DNA of 64,000 nucleotides, taken from positions 248,001 through 312,000 of the forward strand of contig JAIVFJ010000040.1 of NCBI GenBank assembly GCA_025765615.1. The letters are read 5' to 3'. The stretch comes from Zopfochytrium polystomum (lineage: Eukaryota; Chytridiomycota; Chytridiomycetes; Chytridiales; Chytridiaceae). The notes beneath the pieces were generated by a model. That model searched no databases. It was not told the origin of the DNA and was given only the letters and a program-made list of their open reading frames with translations. Position 1 is the stretch's first letter; each line of letters begins with the position of its first letter. Shown in pieces: positions 49,857 through 60,017 of the stretch. The translations under genes and the position numbers were made by a program.

Positions 49857-52800
49857 TTAAAAATATGGAGGGCGAGGATTTTGCTGATGAGTCTGCGGAG
49901 GAGTGTTAAAAAGCATTCCAGTAAAAGTCGGTTGCACGTTCATCCCCGGTGGAAGCAACGAAACGGGTGGCCCCGTCGCCGATGGCAGCTGCATCGTAGG
50001 GTCGCCAAATCTGAAGGCGTCCCGGCCGTCACCTCCGCCTCCAGTGCCTGTGGCAGGATTCAATGCCAAAGAGTTTGACCGAGCCATGATTTGGAAGTCG
50101 TACATGGTCGCCGAGGGAAGTGCTGGAACTGTCGCTTGTAGAGGTTGTTGTCCCGCCGCCATCCTCAACTGGTTCGGGTTGGCCATTGGGGCTTGCGGTG
50201 CGCCACGAAGTAGACCGAACAGGTCTGGTGAGTTGAACTGAGGACTGGGTGTGTTCGGGTTTTGCAACTGCGGTGGAAGGTTCCCTCTCACGCTCATCGG
50301 TGCTGCCAGGCTTGGCGACGGTGAATCCATGACGCCACCAATGCCAGAGAGCGGGTCCCATGATCGCGTATCCATAGAGTTGGATTGCGAACCTATAGGA
50401 GCGGATCCACCCCCACCTGGCACAATCGAAGGGGTTCCAGCTGCAGAGTTCCCGTTATTGATGCTGGCTGGAACTGAGCCCGAGCCAGCGGTGGCGGACA
50501 CTGAACCCCATATGGATCCATTGCGAGCCGACTTCGCGCTCTCAATGAAGGATTTCAAAATAGTGTGGAGTCGTCCCGCCATAAACCAATACTTCGAGAC
50601 ACCTTCCAGTGCAAGAACGTGCAGTTCGGCGTTTTGGATGGATTCCTCGACGATCTCGGAGCTTGACGACAGATGCCCAGCCATAACGTGAATGAGACCG
50701 GACTGAAACACACAGAAAGCAAGGAACGGCGTCATGTAAAAGAAGGACGGATTGCTGGTTCGAATCTTTCGAATGTTCGAAGACACTTCGTTCGCGGATG
50801 ATCGACAAATTAGGAACGCCGTTGTATACTGAACAGACGGAAGGGGGCCATCGTGGAAAGAAGCCATCATTTTCGGGCGATACAGAAGAATGAGGCAGGT
50901 GTGGTAGAAAATATGGAGATACGGAACATTCCAAGACGGCTCTGCCTCCGAGCCAACCTCGCTGGAGAACTCATAACCGAACGATTTCATCGAGTCGGGC
51001 AAGTTAGAAAACCATTCCTTGAGGGACGCGTCCAGTACTGACAGCTGCAAGTCCGATTGAGGCATGATCAAGCCAGAGTCCGAAGGAGCGGATCCCGAAC
51101 CGGCACCAGCTGTCCTGACATTGGGAAGAACAGGGAGACCACCACCCAGGCCGTACACTTCGGACCCGCCAGTACCAGACTTTTGAGACGGTTTGAACGA
51201 GTTCGCGTAATCCACCACTTTGCCGAATATTTTGGTCAGTAGCACGAAGTAGGAAAATTCGTTCTGGTTAGGAACTCCTGGTGTGAACGCGTCCGTCGAC
51301 TTGACAACGGTGATAAGAAACTCGTTGCTTGGCGGTGAGAAAGCAGGTTCCTGGGAACCTGCTGGGATGCTCCTCCAAATCTTCTCCGCAGCAGGAAGAT
51401 ACACATTGCAGTCTGTAATTCAAAAATAAGCCATTGCAACCTTAGCCATTCGAGAGCTCGGGCAAGCATACCTTTTTCGTTAATAATCATCGAGCGATCT
51501 GCGGCGGCCCCGGCGTATCGATCAATAATGAAACACATCCACCATAGACGTCGCCTAATTTCTCGGTCCAACCACGAGAGCCCTTCGCTAGCAAGCGACT
51601 CTTCAAACTCTGGTTCGATGTTTAATTTTAGCTCTTGAGCCATTCGAATTGCCATCCCCGAGTACATCCACGCGGCGGAACCTTCATGGAATCAAAAATG
51701 TCAGAACCAGGCAGACAGAAACTCAAACCCTGGACTCTCACCTCTGCCAGAGCCTGTTTCCAGATGCGGAGGAGGATAGAGGGCAAGCCAAAATTAGATC
51801 GAATATTGATTTCATGAATCTTACCCGCAGCGTAAGTGGCAAGCAATAGTAACGCTGTGACTGTCGAAGTAGTCGGTACGTCCATGTAATGGTCCACAAG
51901 TTGTCTTGCTTTGATGTAGAAAACGTCTCCGGCAGTGTACATCGCATCGGGATTTACGCGAATACTCGGGTGCGTCGAGAACCTTGCTGCCAGTGAGTAC
52001 ATCGCATTCAGAAGAAGCGGTGATTCGTTCGCATAATTGGCCATGAACGTGTTTTGGTGAATGATGGAGATGAAAGGGTACACGTAATGGAAAAATATGT
52101 CGAGTAGTTCACGAGTCGCATCATGTGGAATCCCACTAACGGTACCGCTAGGTGGTGGAGACGGCGTTGTTAACTCCGGCGATTGCGATGCACCAGACAC
52201 GCGCGATCTCGGTCCCCGCCTCTCATCAGCCTGCGGATCTGGGTACGACGAGGTCCCCATCTGGGAAGTTTCCGGGGATTGCTGCTCCATTGGCCGCAAA
52301 AGCGCCTCCATCTCCTTGAGACGATTTTCAAGAGATTCTATGTAATTGGAACGCGGTCCACGTTTGCGAGCGTTTCTTGAGTAAGAGCAGACAAGACCCG
52401 CTCGGGTGCAATTGCCACAGACAGGTTTATCACCGTCGCATTTGATTTTCTGCAGTCGTATTCAAAAAAGGTGCTCAGCTTCGCCATGAAAGTGACGAAA
52501 ACATACCTTCTTGTTGCACCCATCGCAGGCTTGAGTTGTGCGCTTCCGTTTGAGCATCATGCTTTCATACTCTTCCCGAGCCTCGGGCGAATCTGGCATC
52601 CCGAACGACATCATTATGGAGTTGAGCGAATCAGAACCGCCGGGACCCTGGACACCACCAGAAGACGAGGATTGAGGCATCCACTGCTGTCCTCCTGCTG
52701 GGTCGCTTCCGCTGCGCTGTTGCTGTTGAAGCTGCGGGTTTAGATGCCGCGCTTGTTGTTGTTGCATCTGCTGAGGCGGTTGCTGAAGTCCTACTGAAAG

Positions 52801-52897
52801 CGATGGGTCCCAAACAGGTTGGCCGCCGTTATAGCTTCCAGAGTGCTGTTGCGGTCGCTGCTGTTGTGGGTTCTGTTGATACTGGTAGTGCTGTTGT

Positions 52898-52929
<32 letters not shown>

Positions 52930-53142
52930 GAGTTGAAAGTGCTGTTGCTGCAGCTGTTGTTGTAGTAGGGGGTTGTTCAATGGAGAGGACGAGATTGGTC
53001 CGTTCTGCATCAGAACTTGCCCGCCTCCTCCGCCACCCCCTTGTCCTCGGACACGCCCTGCACCACCACGACCTCCAGCGTTCGTCATGCCCGAAAAGGC
53101 GGGCGGGTCATCGTAACCATCGTCATCGTCGTCCAGGTTCAT
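49857..53142 (-). CDS. Zn2Cys6 fungal transcription factor
   Basis: Start ATG 53142 (MNLDDDDDGYDDPPAF). A Gly/Gln-rich N-terminus carries a polyglutamine-rich stretch (about 52850-52960 and surroundings). The Gal4-type zinc cluster is split by one intron: KRTTQACDGCNKK, then KIKCDGDKPVCGNC, TRAGLVCSYS, giving the six cysteines C-x2-C-x6-C..C-x2-C-x6-C. A basic linker (NARKRGPRSN) and a dimerisation helix (YIESLENRLKEMEALL) follow. The fungal-specific regulatory domain has LLDIFFHYVYPFISIIHQNT, LLLNAMYSLAARFS, SGMAIRMAQELKLNIEPEF and DREIRRRLWWMCFIIDRYAG, the core signature. The C-terminus is Pro/Gly/Gln-rich. It is expected to bind paired CGG-type sites; targets unknown. Several introns of about 50-70 bp are inferred. 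Confidence 0.88.
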
Positions 53143-54000
53143 CGCTGACGGCTTGCAGGCAAGGTCCGTGCGTATCGCACTCGGTTCTTCCTCCTCCTCC
53201 TCCTCCTCGTCCTCCTTTGATGCTTCTGTCGCAACTGTGCGCCCACCGATACAAGGAAGGTTATTGTTTTTTCCTTTGCCTCCCTTCCTCTCGAAGAACA
53301 GAGGAAGAAGAGAGTTGGCTTTTGGTTCGGGATGGTTCAGGGTTGGTTGTTGGTTGCTGCGGAGACAGACAGACAGACAGACAGAGAGAGGCAGACAGTC
53401 AGACAGACAGACAGACAAACGGACAGGACACCAGCGCCAGATTGGCAGACAGACCGACGGAGGGCAGAGAAGGACAAACAGACTTGCTGACAGACAGACA
53501 GACAGAGGCACTTTTGCCTTGTTTGTTTGTTGGCATTTCCTTGTTTGTTTTGTGCCTGTGTGCGTGTGTGTGTGTGGATTGCGAGCCCGCCCTTTTAATT
53601 TTTCGTTTCTTGTTGACTATTTTTTTCCGTCTGCACGCACACAGACACACACACACAGCCCCAGCCGCTCTCCTCTCGTCTCATTTCCAGCTTCATCCGT
53701 TCTCTGTCCGCAGGAACCTCGAACTCTCCCAAAGATTGTCTGGCTGTCTCTCTGTCCCGCGAGTGTTTCGTCCGATCCATTGGCTGGTTTCTGTGTGAGA
53801 GAGAGAGAGGAGAGAGAGAGGAGCGAAGAGAGAGGGAGAGAGAGAGAGAGAAAGAGAAAGAGACAGAGGGAGACAGATTCCCGCTTGAAAGCGCCACAGG
53901 AGTTTCCAAAAATCCGTGCATAAGAGAAAAAATTTAAGACCACATAGAAAAGAAGAAGGGAAAAAAGGGTGAAAAAAAAAAAAAAAAAGAGAGACAAAAA
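53143..54000. repeat. Upstream region of the Zn2Cys6 gene: (CAGA)n, GA-rich and A-rich repeats
   Basis: (CAGA/GACA)n runs at about 53363-53416 and 53486-53504, GA-rich simple sequence at 53795-53860 and an A18-type run near 53973-53988. Open frames across it reflect the repeats. Confidence 0.65.
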
Positions 54001-55065
54001 ATTTGACAACTGTACTTTCCATTTCGTCACACCAGCAACTGCAGCCATCTTCCCTTTTGGGAACTTTCACTCCTCCGCTTCATCATCCTCTTTGGATTTG
54101 AAATAGAGCGTAAAATCAGAGCGACCCCCCTTTCGCCTTCGTGGCTGGCTGGATTTAAGATGGCTGTGGAAGCTGACCTCCTTCTTCTAGTCTTGGTGCG
54201 AACAAAGTGGTAGTGCACAGGGGGCACACCTAGTGTGGCTAAAGTCTGTCCACAGGGGAGGCAGGTGTGCATTGCCTGTCAGAACCCTCTTGGTCTGCGT
54301 CGGCAAAATGACTTTGCCAGTGGAAGTGACTTTGCAGACAAGCGTCAGTATGGTAGCCGAAGACAGACGACAACGGACAAAATCCATTTGAGTAGAGGAC
54401 AAATGAGGCGGACATAGTAAATGTACTATTTGACAGGTCTTGTATGTTCAGATTTTATAGCACACTGGTTAGCCCGTGCATGGCGCAAAAAAGGCGGGAC
54501 TCGAATCCCCACTGGTCGTATGCTTTTACCAAGCGTTGATTGTATGCTTTTACGCAGCATTGAGCTGAGAGTGCAAGCCTTTTAGTAAGATCGCAGAGGT
54601 GCTTAGCTTTCCAATTGTAACAGCAAGTCTAGTTCATAATTGTACACTTCCTGAAGCCCAGGCTGCGTGGTGTGGCGCTGGCTGGGTGCAACAACAGTAT
54701 CAAACTGTGGTAGAGCTTGCACAGCTTTGTACCTGAATCCTGATCAAGGTACTGCCTCCCAGACTGTGACTTGGGTTGCAAATTTGGTTTTTGTGTGCTG
54801 CTCAGAGCAGCAGCCAGCAGCTATGACCTAGATCTGGGAAGCTTCTGCCCTACCCCCTCTTTATATGGCAGGATGTCTCAACTTTTCAAGTTTCGGACAG
54901 TTGTAATGGCTATTTAGCTCTGGAAAATTAAGCCAGACTTAATTGACAAGACGATGGCTTTTTTTTTTTTGTGTTTCCAGAGGGCCTGAAAGGGGATTCA
55001 ACATATCATACATTTTTAAATCTCCTATGACCCTATCTGAAAGAGGGATTGATTCCAGTCGTCCC
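54001..55065. other. Left flank of the retrotransposon, no gene seen
   Basis: About 1.1 kb less GC-rich than the gene region. At about 54462-54513 it has a GCAC..GTGC hairpin followed by GACTCGAATCCCC, resembling the D-arm and box B of a tRNA, but the spacing is too short for an intact tRNA. No similarity seen to the DIRS-like sequence on the right side of the element. Confidence 0.35.
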
Positions 55066-55093
55066 TGTTATGAATCACCCTCTGGAAACCTCT

Positions 55094-55193
55094 GGAACCT
55101 TCCAGAACATTCCTTCATGGAACCTTCTGGAACCTTCTGGAACCTTCTAGAACATTCCTTCATGGAACCTTGTGGAACCTTCTGGAACCTTCT
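55094..55193 (+). promoter_or_regulatory. Array of 20 phased heat-shock-element pentamers in the 5' LTR
   Basis: Read in consecutive 5-bp units, 17 of 20 units are nGAAn or nTTCn (GGAAC or AGAAC, and CTTCT, CTTCC or ATTCC). They mostly alternate in orientation, as the HSF1 consensus requires. The longest uninterrupted alternating run is eight units (55119-55158). Misses are TTCAT (twice) and CTTGT (once). The same array is at 60046-60145 in the 3' LTR. Confidence 0.8.
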
Positions 55194-55256
55194 TTGCTTT
55201 CCTGACTTGTCTTGTTGTCATTGGTATCATTGGTATCATTGCATTACTAATTGCTC

Positions 55257-55271
55257 TTTCTGGAACTTTCT
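55257..55271 (+). promoter_or_regulatory. Three-pentamer heat-shock element upstream of the TATA box
   Basis: TTTCT GGAAC TTTCT is a perfect nTTCn-nGAAn-nTTCn element, 31 bp upstream of TATAAAA. Copy in the 3' LTR at 60209-60223. Confidence 0.75.
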
Positions 55272-55302
55272 TGGAGTCTTGACAAGGAACACTCTCAAAA
55301 GG

Positions 55303-55309
55303 TATAAAA
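55303..55309 (+). promoter_or_regulatory. LTR TATA box
   Basis: TATAAAA within AAAGGTATAAAAGGGGG. It lies 35 bp upstream of the AAGTGAATTAT sequence (55338) that pairs with the primer-binding site and therefore probably marks the transcript 5' end. The 3' LTR copy is at 60255-60261. Confidence 0.8.
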
Positions 55310-55420
55310 GGGGGATGGGGGACCTGTCCCATCCCTCAAGTGAATTATTGTTTCCAATACAATCATCACTCCTCTCAGTTCCTTGTCTGCCTTGTCCTGT
55401 CCTGCCCTGTTCCTGACATC

Positions 55421-55431
55421 ATAATTCACTT
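55421..55431 (+). other. Self-priming primer-binding site
   Basis: ATAATTCACTT is the exact reverse complement of AAGTGAATTAT at 55338-55348 in the LTR, and it starts two bases after the LTR. Tf1 of fission yeast and relatives prime reverse transcription with the first 11 nt of their own transcript annealed to such a site; the length here is also 11. Confidence 0.8.
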
Positions 55432-55458
55432 CACCCTCTCCCACTACTCTCTGCCATC

Positions 55459-56382
55459 ATGTCTGACCCAAACAACACCTTCCCTGATGCAACTGCCTTC
55501 CAAGCCTTGATGGACCAATTACAAGCCCTCTCAAGACAGACGCACCAACTTCAAGAACAAGTCCTTCACCAGCAGCACCAGCTTCAACAACAACTTCACC
55601 AACAAGAACATCAAGCTCTTCCCCTGCCTCAAGCCAACCAAGCAAGAGAGCCCAAGGTTCCCAGCCCTGACAAGTTCACTGGGCTGGCCAAAGACCTTAG
55701 GAACTTCATGGCCACTGTGGAGAATGTCATCCTTCTCCAACCTTCAAGATTTCCCAGTGAGCAAGTCAAGGTTCTTTTCACAAGCACCCTCCTGTCTGGT
55801 CAAGCTCAATCATGGTACAGATCTCTCCCAAGCACACCCACCACCCTGCAAGAGCTCTGGGAGGGGCTGGAAGCTACCTTTGGTGACCCCTACGCATCTT
55901 GGACAGCAAGATCCAAGCTCAAGCATATCAAGCAAGGAAAGCAATCTTGTGTGGCCTACACCAACCAATTCAAGCAACTAGCCAGAGACTCTGGATACAA
56001 TGATGCAGCTCTGATGGAGCTGTACCATGATGGTCTCCATGAGTCTATCCAAGACATGCTCTCCCAGTCTCTGCACATCCCTGAGACCTTGGAAGAGTAC
56101 ATTCTCCTTGCCATCAAGATTGACAACAGACTCTACTCCAAGAGGCTGAAGCAAAGACAAGTAGGAACTACATCAAGACCTACCCCAGTTCCTCAAGCTC
56201 TTACAGTTCCTGAACCCATGCAAGTGGATGCAGTTGAGACACTTCCTAAGGGTCCTCTGAGCCAAGAGGAGAAAACAAGGAGGGCCCAGCAGGGACTGTG
56301 TTTTTACTGTGGCTCCAAGGAGCATGCTGTCAAGGACTGCCCAAGGAAGAAGCACCCAAACTCCCAGGTCCAGGCTCACTGA
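55459..56382 (+). CDS. gag: Gag polyprotein of the chromovirus
   Basis: 307 residues starting MSDPNNTFPDAT. A Gln-rich coiled-coil-like N-terminus (about residues 20-50) precedes the capsid region of the Ty3 retrotransposon-gag type (DKFTGLAKDLRNFMATVE, SGQAQSWYRSL, YTNQFKQLARDSGYNDAALM). Near the C-terminus a CCHC zinc knuckle is intact (CFYCGSKEHAVKDC, spacing C-x2-C-x4-H-x4-C). Gag forms the virus-like particle and binds the element RNA. The stop at 56380-56382 lies inside the start of pol; the C CCA AAC heptamer is seven codons before the stop. Confidence 0.93.
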   Translation: MSDPNNTFPDATAFQALMDQLQALSRQTHQLQEQVLHQQHQLQQQLHQQEHQALPLPQANQAREPKVPSPDKFTGLAKDLRNFMATVENVILLQPSRFPSEQVKVLFTSTLLSGQAQSWYRSLPSTPTTLQELWEGLEATFGDPYASWTARSKLKHIKQGKQSCVAYTNQFKQLARDSGYNDAALMELYHDGLHESIQDMLSQSLHIPETLEEYILLAIKIDNRLYSKRLKQRQVGTTSRPTPVPQALTVPEPMQVDAVETLPKGPLSQEEKTRRAQQGLCFYCGSKEHAVKDCPRKKHPNSQVQAH

Positions 56383-59300
56383 GGGGCAATTCCCTGGACC
56401 CTCCTCCAAGCTGCCCCTGTTTCATCACCACCACCAGCACCACAAACACCTCAGATTCCAAGCCCCACCAACTCACCATGGATGTCAAGATTCAACTCTC
56501 ACCCAAGTCAACCATCACAACCAAGGCCCTTATAGACTCTGGATCATCCTGCAACATCATTGATGCCACCCTTGCCAAGTCTTGTGCCATTCCTACGATC
56601 AAGAAATCCACACCCCTCAAGGTCCACTTTGCCAATCATGCTCTGTTCAAGGAAATCAGCCATGAAACCAAGCTAAACCTCCACATCCAAGACTTTCCAC
56701 CATCCATGGTCAATCTGGAAGTATTGGACCTTGGCTCACCCACATTCTCTGTCATCCTGGGATTACCATGGCTGCAGGCCCAGAACCCTGCCATTGATTG
56801 GGTCACTGGTCAAGTCCAACCTCCACCAATCGGAACAGTCACCCAAAACTCAAGTCAAGCCCCCAAGTCTCATGCTCTCAAGCCCTTGATTCAGGATTCA
56901 CAGCCAGCCAAGACTCAAGTTCCACAGTTCACAGTTCACAGTCAAGATTCAAGTAGAGCTCATAGAGCTCACAGTCATGGCCATGACTCTTGTTCACAGA
57001 ACCCACAGTCAAGGATTCAAGTACCACAGTTCACAGTCCACATTCAAGATTCAAGTTCCACAGCTCACAGTCTTTGCCAAGAACAGAACTCTCAGTCAAA
57101 GATTCAAGAATCACAGTTCCCAGTCAAGAATTCAAGCCCCACTGCTGAGGAGCACGACAACCTGGACCCATCAGACCTTTTGCTGGCATCCAAGCTACCA
57201 AAAGAATATCTCCCTTATGCTGATGTGTTTTCCAAGACCAAGGCAGACCTGCTACCAGCTCAGAGGCCTTATGACTGTGAAATCCCACTCAAGGATGAAA
57301 CTTGCAGCCCACCTTTCAAGCCACTGTACCACCTCTCTCCACCAGAAGCCAAGGCCCTCCAAGAATACATTGAAGAAATGCTGAACAAGGGATTCATCCA
57401 ACCTTCCAAGTCACCAGCTGGAGCTCCCATCTTTTTTGTCAAGAAGAAGGATGGGGGACTGAGACCCTGTGTGGACTACAGAGATCTCAATGAGATGACA
57501 GTCAAGAACCGCTATCCACTGCCTCTCATCTCTGAATTACTGGACAAACTGAGCCATGCAAGGATATTTTCCAAGATTGACCTCAGAGGTGCCTACAATT
57601 TGGTCAGAATTAAGCCCCAGGATCAATGGAAGACTGCCTTCAGATGCAAATACGGTCACTTTGAGTACTTGGTCATGCCCTTTGGACTTACCAATGCTCC
57701 AGCTATTTTCCAAGGCATGATGAATGACATCTTCAGGGATATTCTGGACCTTTTTGTCATTGTCTACCTGGATGATATCCTGGTATTTTCATCTGACACT
57801 GCAAGCCATATGGGACATGTCAAGACTGTCTTGGAGAGACTCAGACAGCATCACCTCTATGCAAAGCTGGAGAAGTGTGAATTCCACAAGACCTCCATTG
57901 AGTTTTTGGGGTTCATTGTGTCTGACAAAGGGATCTCCATGGCACCAGACAAGATCCAAACTATTCTTGAATGGAAGGCTCCAAATTCCATCAAGGATGT
58001 TCAAAGCTTCCTTGGATTTTGCAACTTCTACAGAACCTTCATTGCCAACTATTCTGCCATAGCCAAGCCTCTCACTGATCTCACCAAGAAGACCACCAAG
58101 TTTGAATGGACCCCAGCAGCAGAGCAAGCCTGGCTAGCTCTTAAGACAGCAACCACAAGTGCACCACTCCTTAAGCATGTGGATCCCTTGCTTCCCTTCA
58201 CCTTGGAAACTGATGCCTCAGACTATGCCCTTGGCGCTGTTCTGTCCCAGCCAAGCTCTCAGGACCCCTCTGCTCCTCTGCATCCAGTGGCATATTACTC
58301 CAGGAAGCTGAACAGTGCTGAGTGTAACTACACAGTCCATGACAAGGAGTTGCTTGCAATTGTGGAAGCATTCAAATTCTGGAGACACTACTTGGCTGGT
58401 TCTAAAGGCATCTCTGTCTATTCTGATCACAAGAACCTCACCTTCTTCAGGGCAAGGAGGTTGCTCAAGCAGAGGCATGCCAGGTGGGCTGAACTGCTCT
58501 CTGAGTATGACTTTAAGCTGTGCTATTCTCCTGGCCACCTTAACACTGTGGCTGATGCCCTGTCAAGAAGAACAGACCTTGCACCTGAAGGGGGAGATGG
58601 TTTCACCCCACCATCCAAGACACACCTTTCATTGCTTCCTGACAGTGTGTGGGCCTATGCTATTTCCAAGGACCCCAAGCCTCAGAAGATTCAAATCAGC
58701 CAAGAAGAGGAAAAACTTGAGATACTCAAGACAAGGCATGATGCAGCAACAGCTGGACACCCAGGAGAGCACAAGACATATGAGCTTGTTTCCAGAGACT
58801 TCTACTGGCCAGGCATGAGGAAGTACATCAAGAACTATGTCAGCAGCTGTGAAACCTGTCAAAGAAACAAATCCAGCAGACACAAGCCCTATGGACTTCT
58901 GGAGCCCCTCCCAATTGCCATCAGCCCTTGGTCATCAATATCCATGGACTTCATTGTGAAACTGCCCCCATCCCATGGATTTGACTCTATCCTTGTTGTC
59001 ATCTGCAGAAGGACAAAGTTGGCCCATTTCATCCCCTGCACTGAGAATATAGATGCACAAGGAACAGCAGACCTGTTTTTGCAGCACATATTCAGGCTCC
59101 ATGGGCTGCCTCAGTCAATCATCAGTGACAGAGGACCACAGTTCAGATCCCAATTTTGGAAAGCACTCACAGCAGCCCTTGGAATCAAGTCTCAACTGTC
59201 AACTGCTTATCACCCTCAGACTGATGGACAAACAGAAAGAACAAACCAGACTCTGGAGCAGTATTTGAGGTGCTATGTCAGCTATCAACAGGATGATTGG

Positions 59301-60017
59301 CCCACCCTCCTTCCACTGGCAGAATTTGCTCTCAACAATTCTCTCCACTCAAGCACCCAGCTATCTCCTTTCTTTGCAACCTATGGCTTCAATCCAAGAG
59401 GAGATCTTCTGGGACAAGAGACCCTATCCAATGTCCAAGCTCCTGCTGCGGCTTCACACTTACATAAGCTCAAGATCATCAACTCCTTCCTGGACTCCAC
59501 TCTGAAGCAAGCCCAAGAAGATGCCTCAAGATTTGCCAACACTCACAGAATGGACCATGACTTTGCTGTGGGTCAGCAAGTTTGGCTTCTGAGGAAGAAC
59601 TTGCAGACCAAAAGACCAAGTCCCAAGCTAGACAACCTCAAGTTGGGTCCTTTCAAGATCTTGGAGCAAATCAATCCAGTCACCTTCAAGCTGGATCTCC
59701 CTGCATCCATGAAGATCCACCCAGTTTTCCATGTCAGCCTTTTAGAGAAGTTTGTGGCCAATTCCATTCCAGGCAGAGTTGTTCCTCCTCCTCCTCCAGT
59801 TGAGGTAGAAGGTGAAGAGGAATTTGAGGTTGAACAAATCTTGGATGCCAAGTGGTTTGGAAGGACACTCAAGTTCCTTGTTAAGTGGAAAGGTTACTCA
59901 GATGCCGACAACACCTGGGAGCCTGAGTCAAACCTCACTCACTGCCAAGACCTTCTGCTCGAGTTCAAGACCAGGTACCCCACCAAGTTGCAGAAGAGGC
60001 CTAAAAGGGGGAGATGA
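56298..60017 (+). CDS. pol: Pol polyprotein: protease, reverse transcriptase, RNase H, integrase, chromodomain
   Basis: Open in the -1 frame relative to gag. 56298 is the first open codon; the functional entry is by frameshift near 56361. Aspartic protease active site LIDSGSS (about residue 80). RT with FFVKKKDGGLRPCVDYRDLN, FSKIDLRGAYNLVRIK, MPFGLTNAPAIFQ and the catalytic YLDDILVFS (about residue 490). RNase H with LETDASDYALGAVLSQ. Integrase zinc finger H..H..C..C (GHPGEHKTYELVSRDFYWPG, CETCQRNK) and core with SMDFI, SDRGPQFRSQFW and HPQTDGQTERTNQ. A GPY/F-like segment (KLGPFKILEQI) precedes a C-terminal chromodomain (EVEQILDAKWFGRTLKFLVK, WKGYSDADNTWEPESNL), which in chromoviruses directs integration to particular chromatin. 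Stop TGA 60015-60017 overlaps the polypurine tract. No inactivating lesion seen. Confidence 0.95.
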   Translation: MFLLWLQGACCQGLPKEEAPKLPGPGSLRGNSLDPPPSCPCFITTTSTTNTSDSKPHQLTMDVKIQLSPKSTITTKALIDSGSSCNIIDATLAKSCAIPTIKKSTPLKVHFANHALFKEISHETKLNLHIQDFPPSMVNLEVLDLGSPTFSVILGLPWLQAQNPAIDWVTGQVQPPPIGTVTQNSSQAPKSHALKPLIQDSQPAKTQVPQFTVHSQDSSRAHRAHSHGHDSCSQNPQSRIQVPQFTVHIQDSSSTAHSLCQEQNSQSKIQESQFPVKNSSPTAEEHDNLDPSDLLLASKLPKEYLPYADVFSKTKADLLPAQRPYDCEIPLKDETCSPPFKPLYHLSPPEAKALQEYIEEMLNKGFIQPSKSPAGAPIFFVKKKDGGLRPCVDYRDLNEMTVKNRYPLPLISELLDKLSHARIFSKIDLRGAYNLVRIKPQDQWKTAFRCKYGHFEYLVMPFGLTNAPAIFQGMMNDIFRDILDLFVIVYLDDILVFSSDTASHMGHVKTVLERLRQHHLYAKLEKCEFHKTSIEFLGFIVSDKGISMAPDKIQTILEWKAPNSIKDVQSFLGFCNFYRTFIANYSAIAKPLTDLTKKTTKFEWTPAAEQAWLALKTATTSAPLLKHVDPLLPFTLETDASDYALGAVLSQPSSQDPSAPLHPVAYYSRKLNSAECNYTVHDKELLAIVEAFKFWRHYLAGSKGISVYSDHKNLTFFRARRLLKQRHARWAELLSEYDFKLCYSPGHLNTVADALSRRTDLAPEGGDGFTPPSKTHLSLLPDSVWAYAISKDPKPQKIQISQEEEKLEILKTRHDAATAGHPGEHKTYELVSRDFYWPGMRKYIKNYVSSCETCQRNKSSRHKPYGLLEPLPIAISPWSSISMDFIVKLPPSHGFDSILVVICRRTKLAHFIPCTENIDAQGTADLFLQHIFRLHGLPQSIISDRGPQFRSQFWKALTAALGIKSQLSTAYHPQTDGQTERTNQTLEQYLRCYVSYQQDDWPTLLPLAEFALNNSLHSSTQLSPFFATYGFNPRGDLLGQETLSNVQAPAAASHLHKLKIINSFLDSTLKQAQEDASRFANTHRMDHDFAVGQQVWLLRKNLQTKRPSPKLDNLKLGPFKILEQINPVTFKLDLPASMKIHPVFHVSLLEKFVANSIPGRVVPPPPPVEVEGEEEFEVEQILDAKWFGRTLKFLVKWKGYSDADNTWEPESNLTHCQDLLLEFKTRYPTKLQKRPKRGR
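56355..56418 (+). promoter_or_regulatory. Programmed -1 frameshift signal at the gag-pol junction
   Basis: The heptamer C CCA AAC (56355-56361) is in the right register of the gag frame (CAC CCA AAC). After a 5-nt spacer an 8-bp perfect stem can form between GGTCCAGG (56367-56374) and CCTGGACC (56393-56400). The loop bases AGGGGC (56382-56387) are complementary to GCCCCT (56413-56418), allowing an H-type pseudoknot. This geometry is that of retroviral -1 frameshift signals. Confidence 0.75.

Larger units (their letters stand above)
55066..55418 (+). repeat. 5' LTR (353 bp)
   Basis: Begins TGTTATGAATCACCC and ends GTTCCTGACA. It contains the phased heat-shock-element-like array, a second three-pentamer element, a TATA box and the predicted transcript start. 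It appears identical to 60018-60370. Confidence 0.95.

Noticed and set aside
52850..52960. CTG/CAG repeat as a separate repeat locus
   Set aside because: It encodes the polyglutamine region of the Zn2Cys6 factor and is explained by that gene.
53153..53923. 256-residue + strand open frame upstream of the Zn2Cys6 gene
   Set aside because: Made of translated (CAGA)n, GA and CT simple repeats with no domain.
54462..54513. Functional tRNA gene
   Set aside because: Hairpin and box-B-like sequence are present, but the anticodon arm is too short and no 7-bp acceptor stem can be formed at the right distance.
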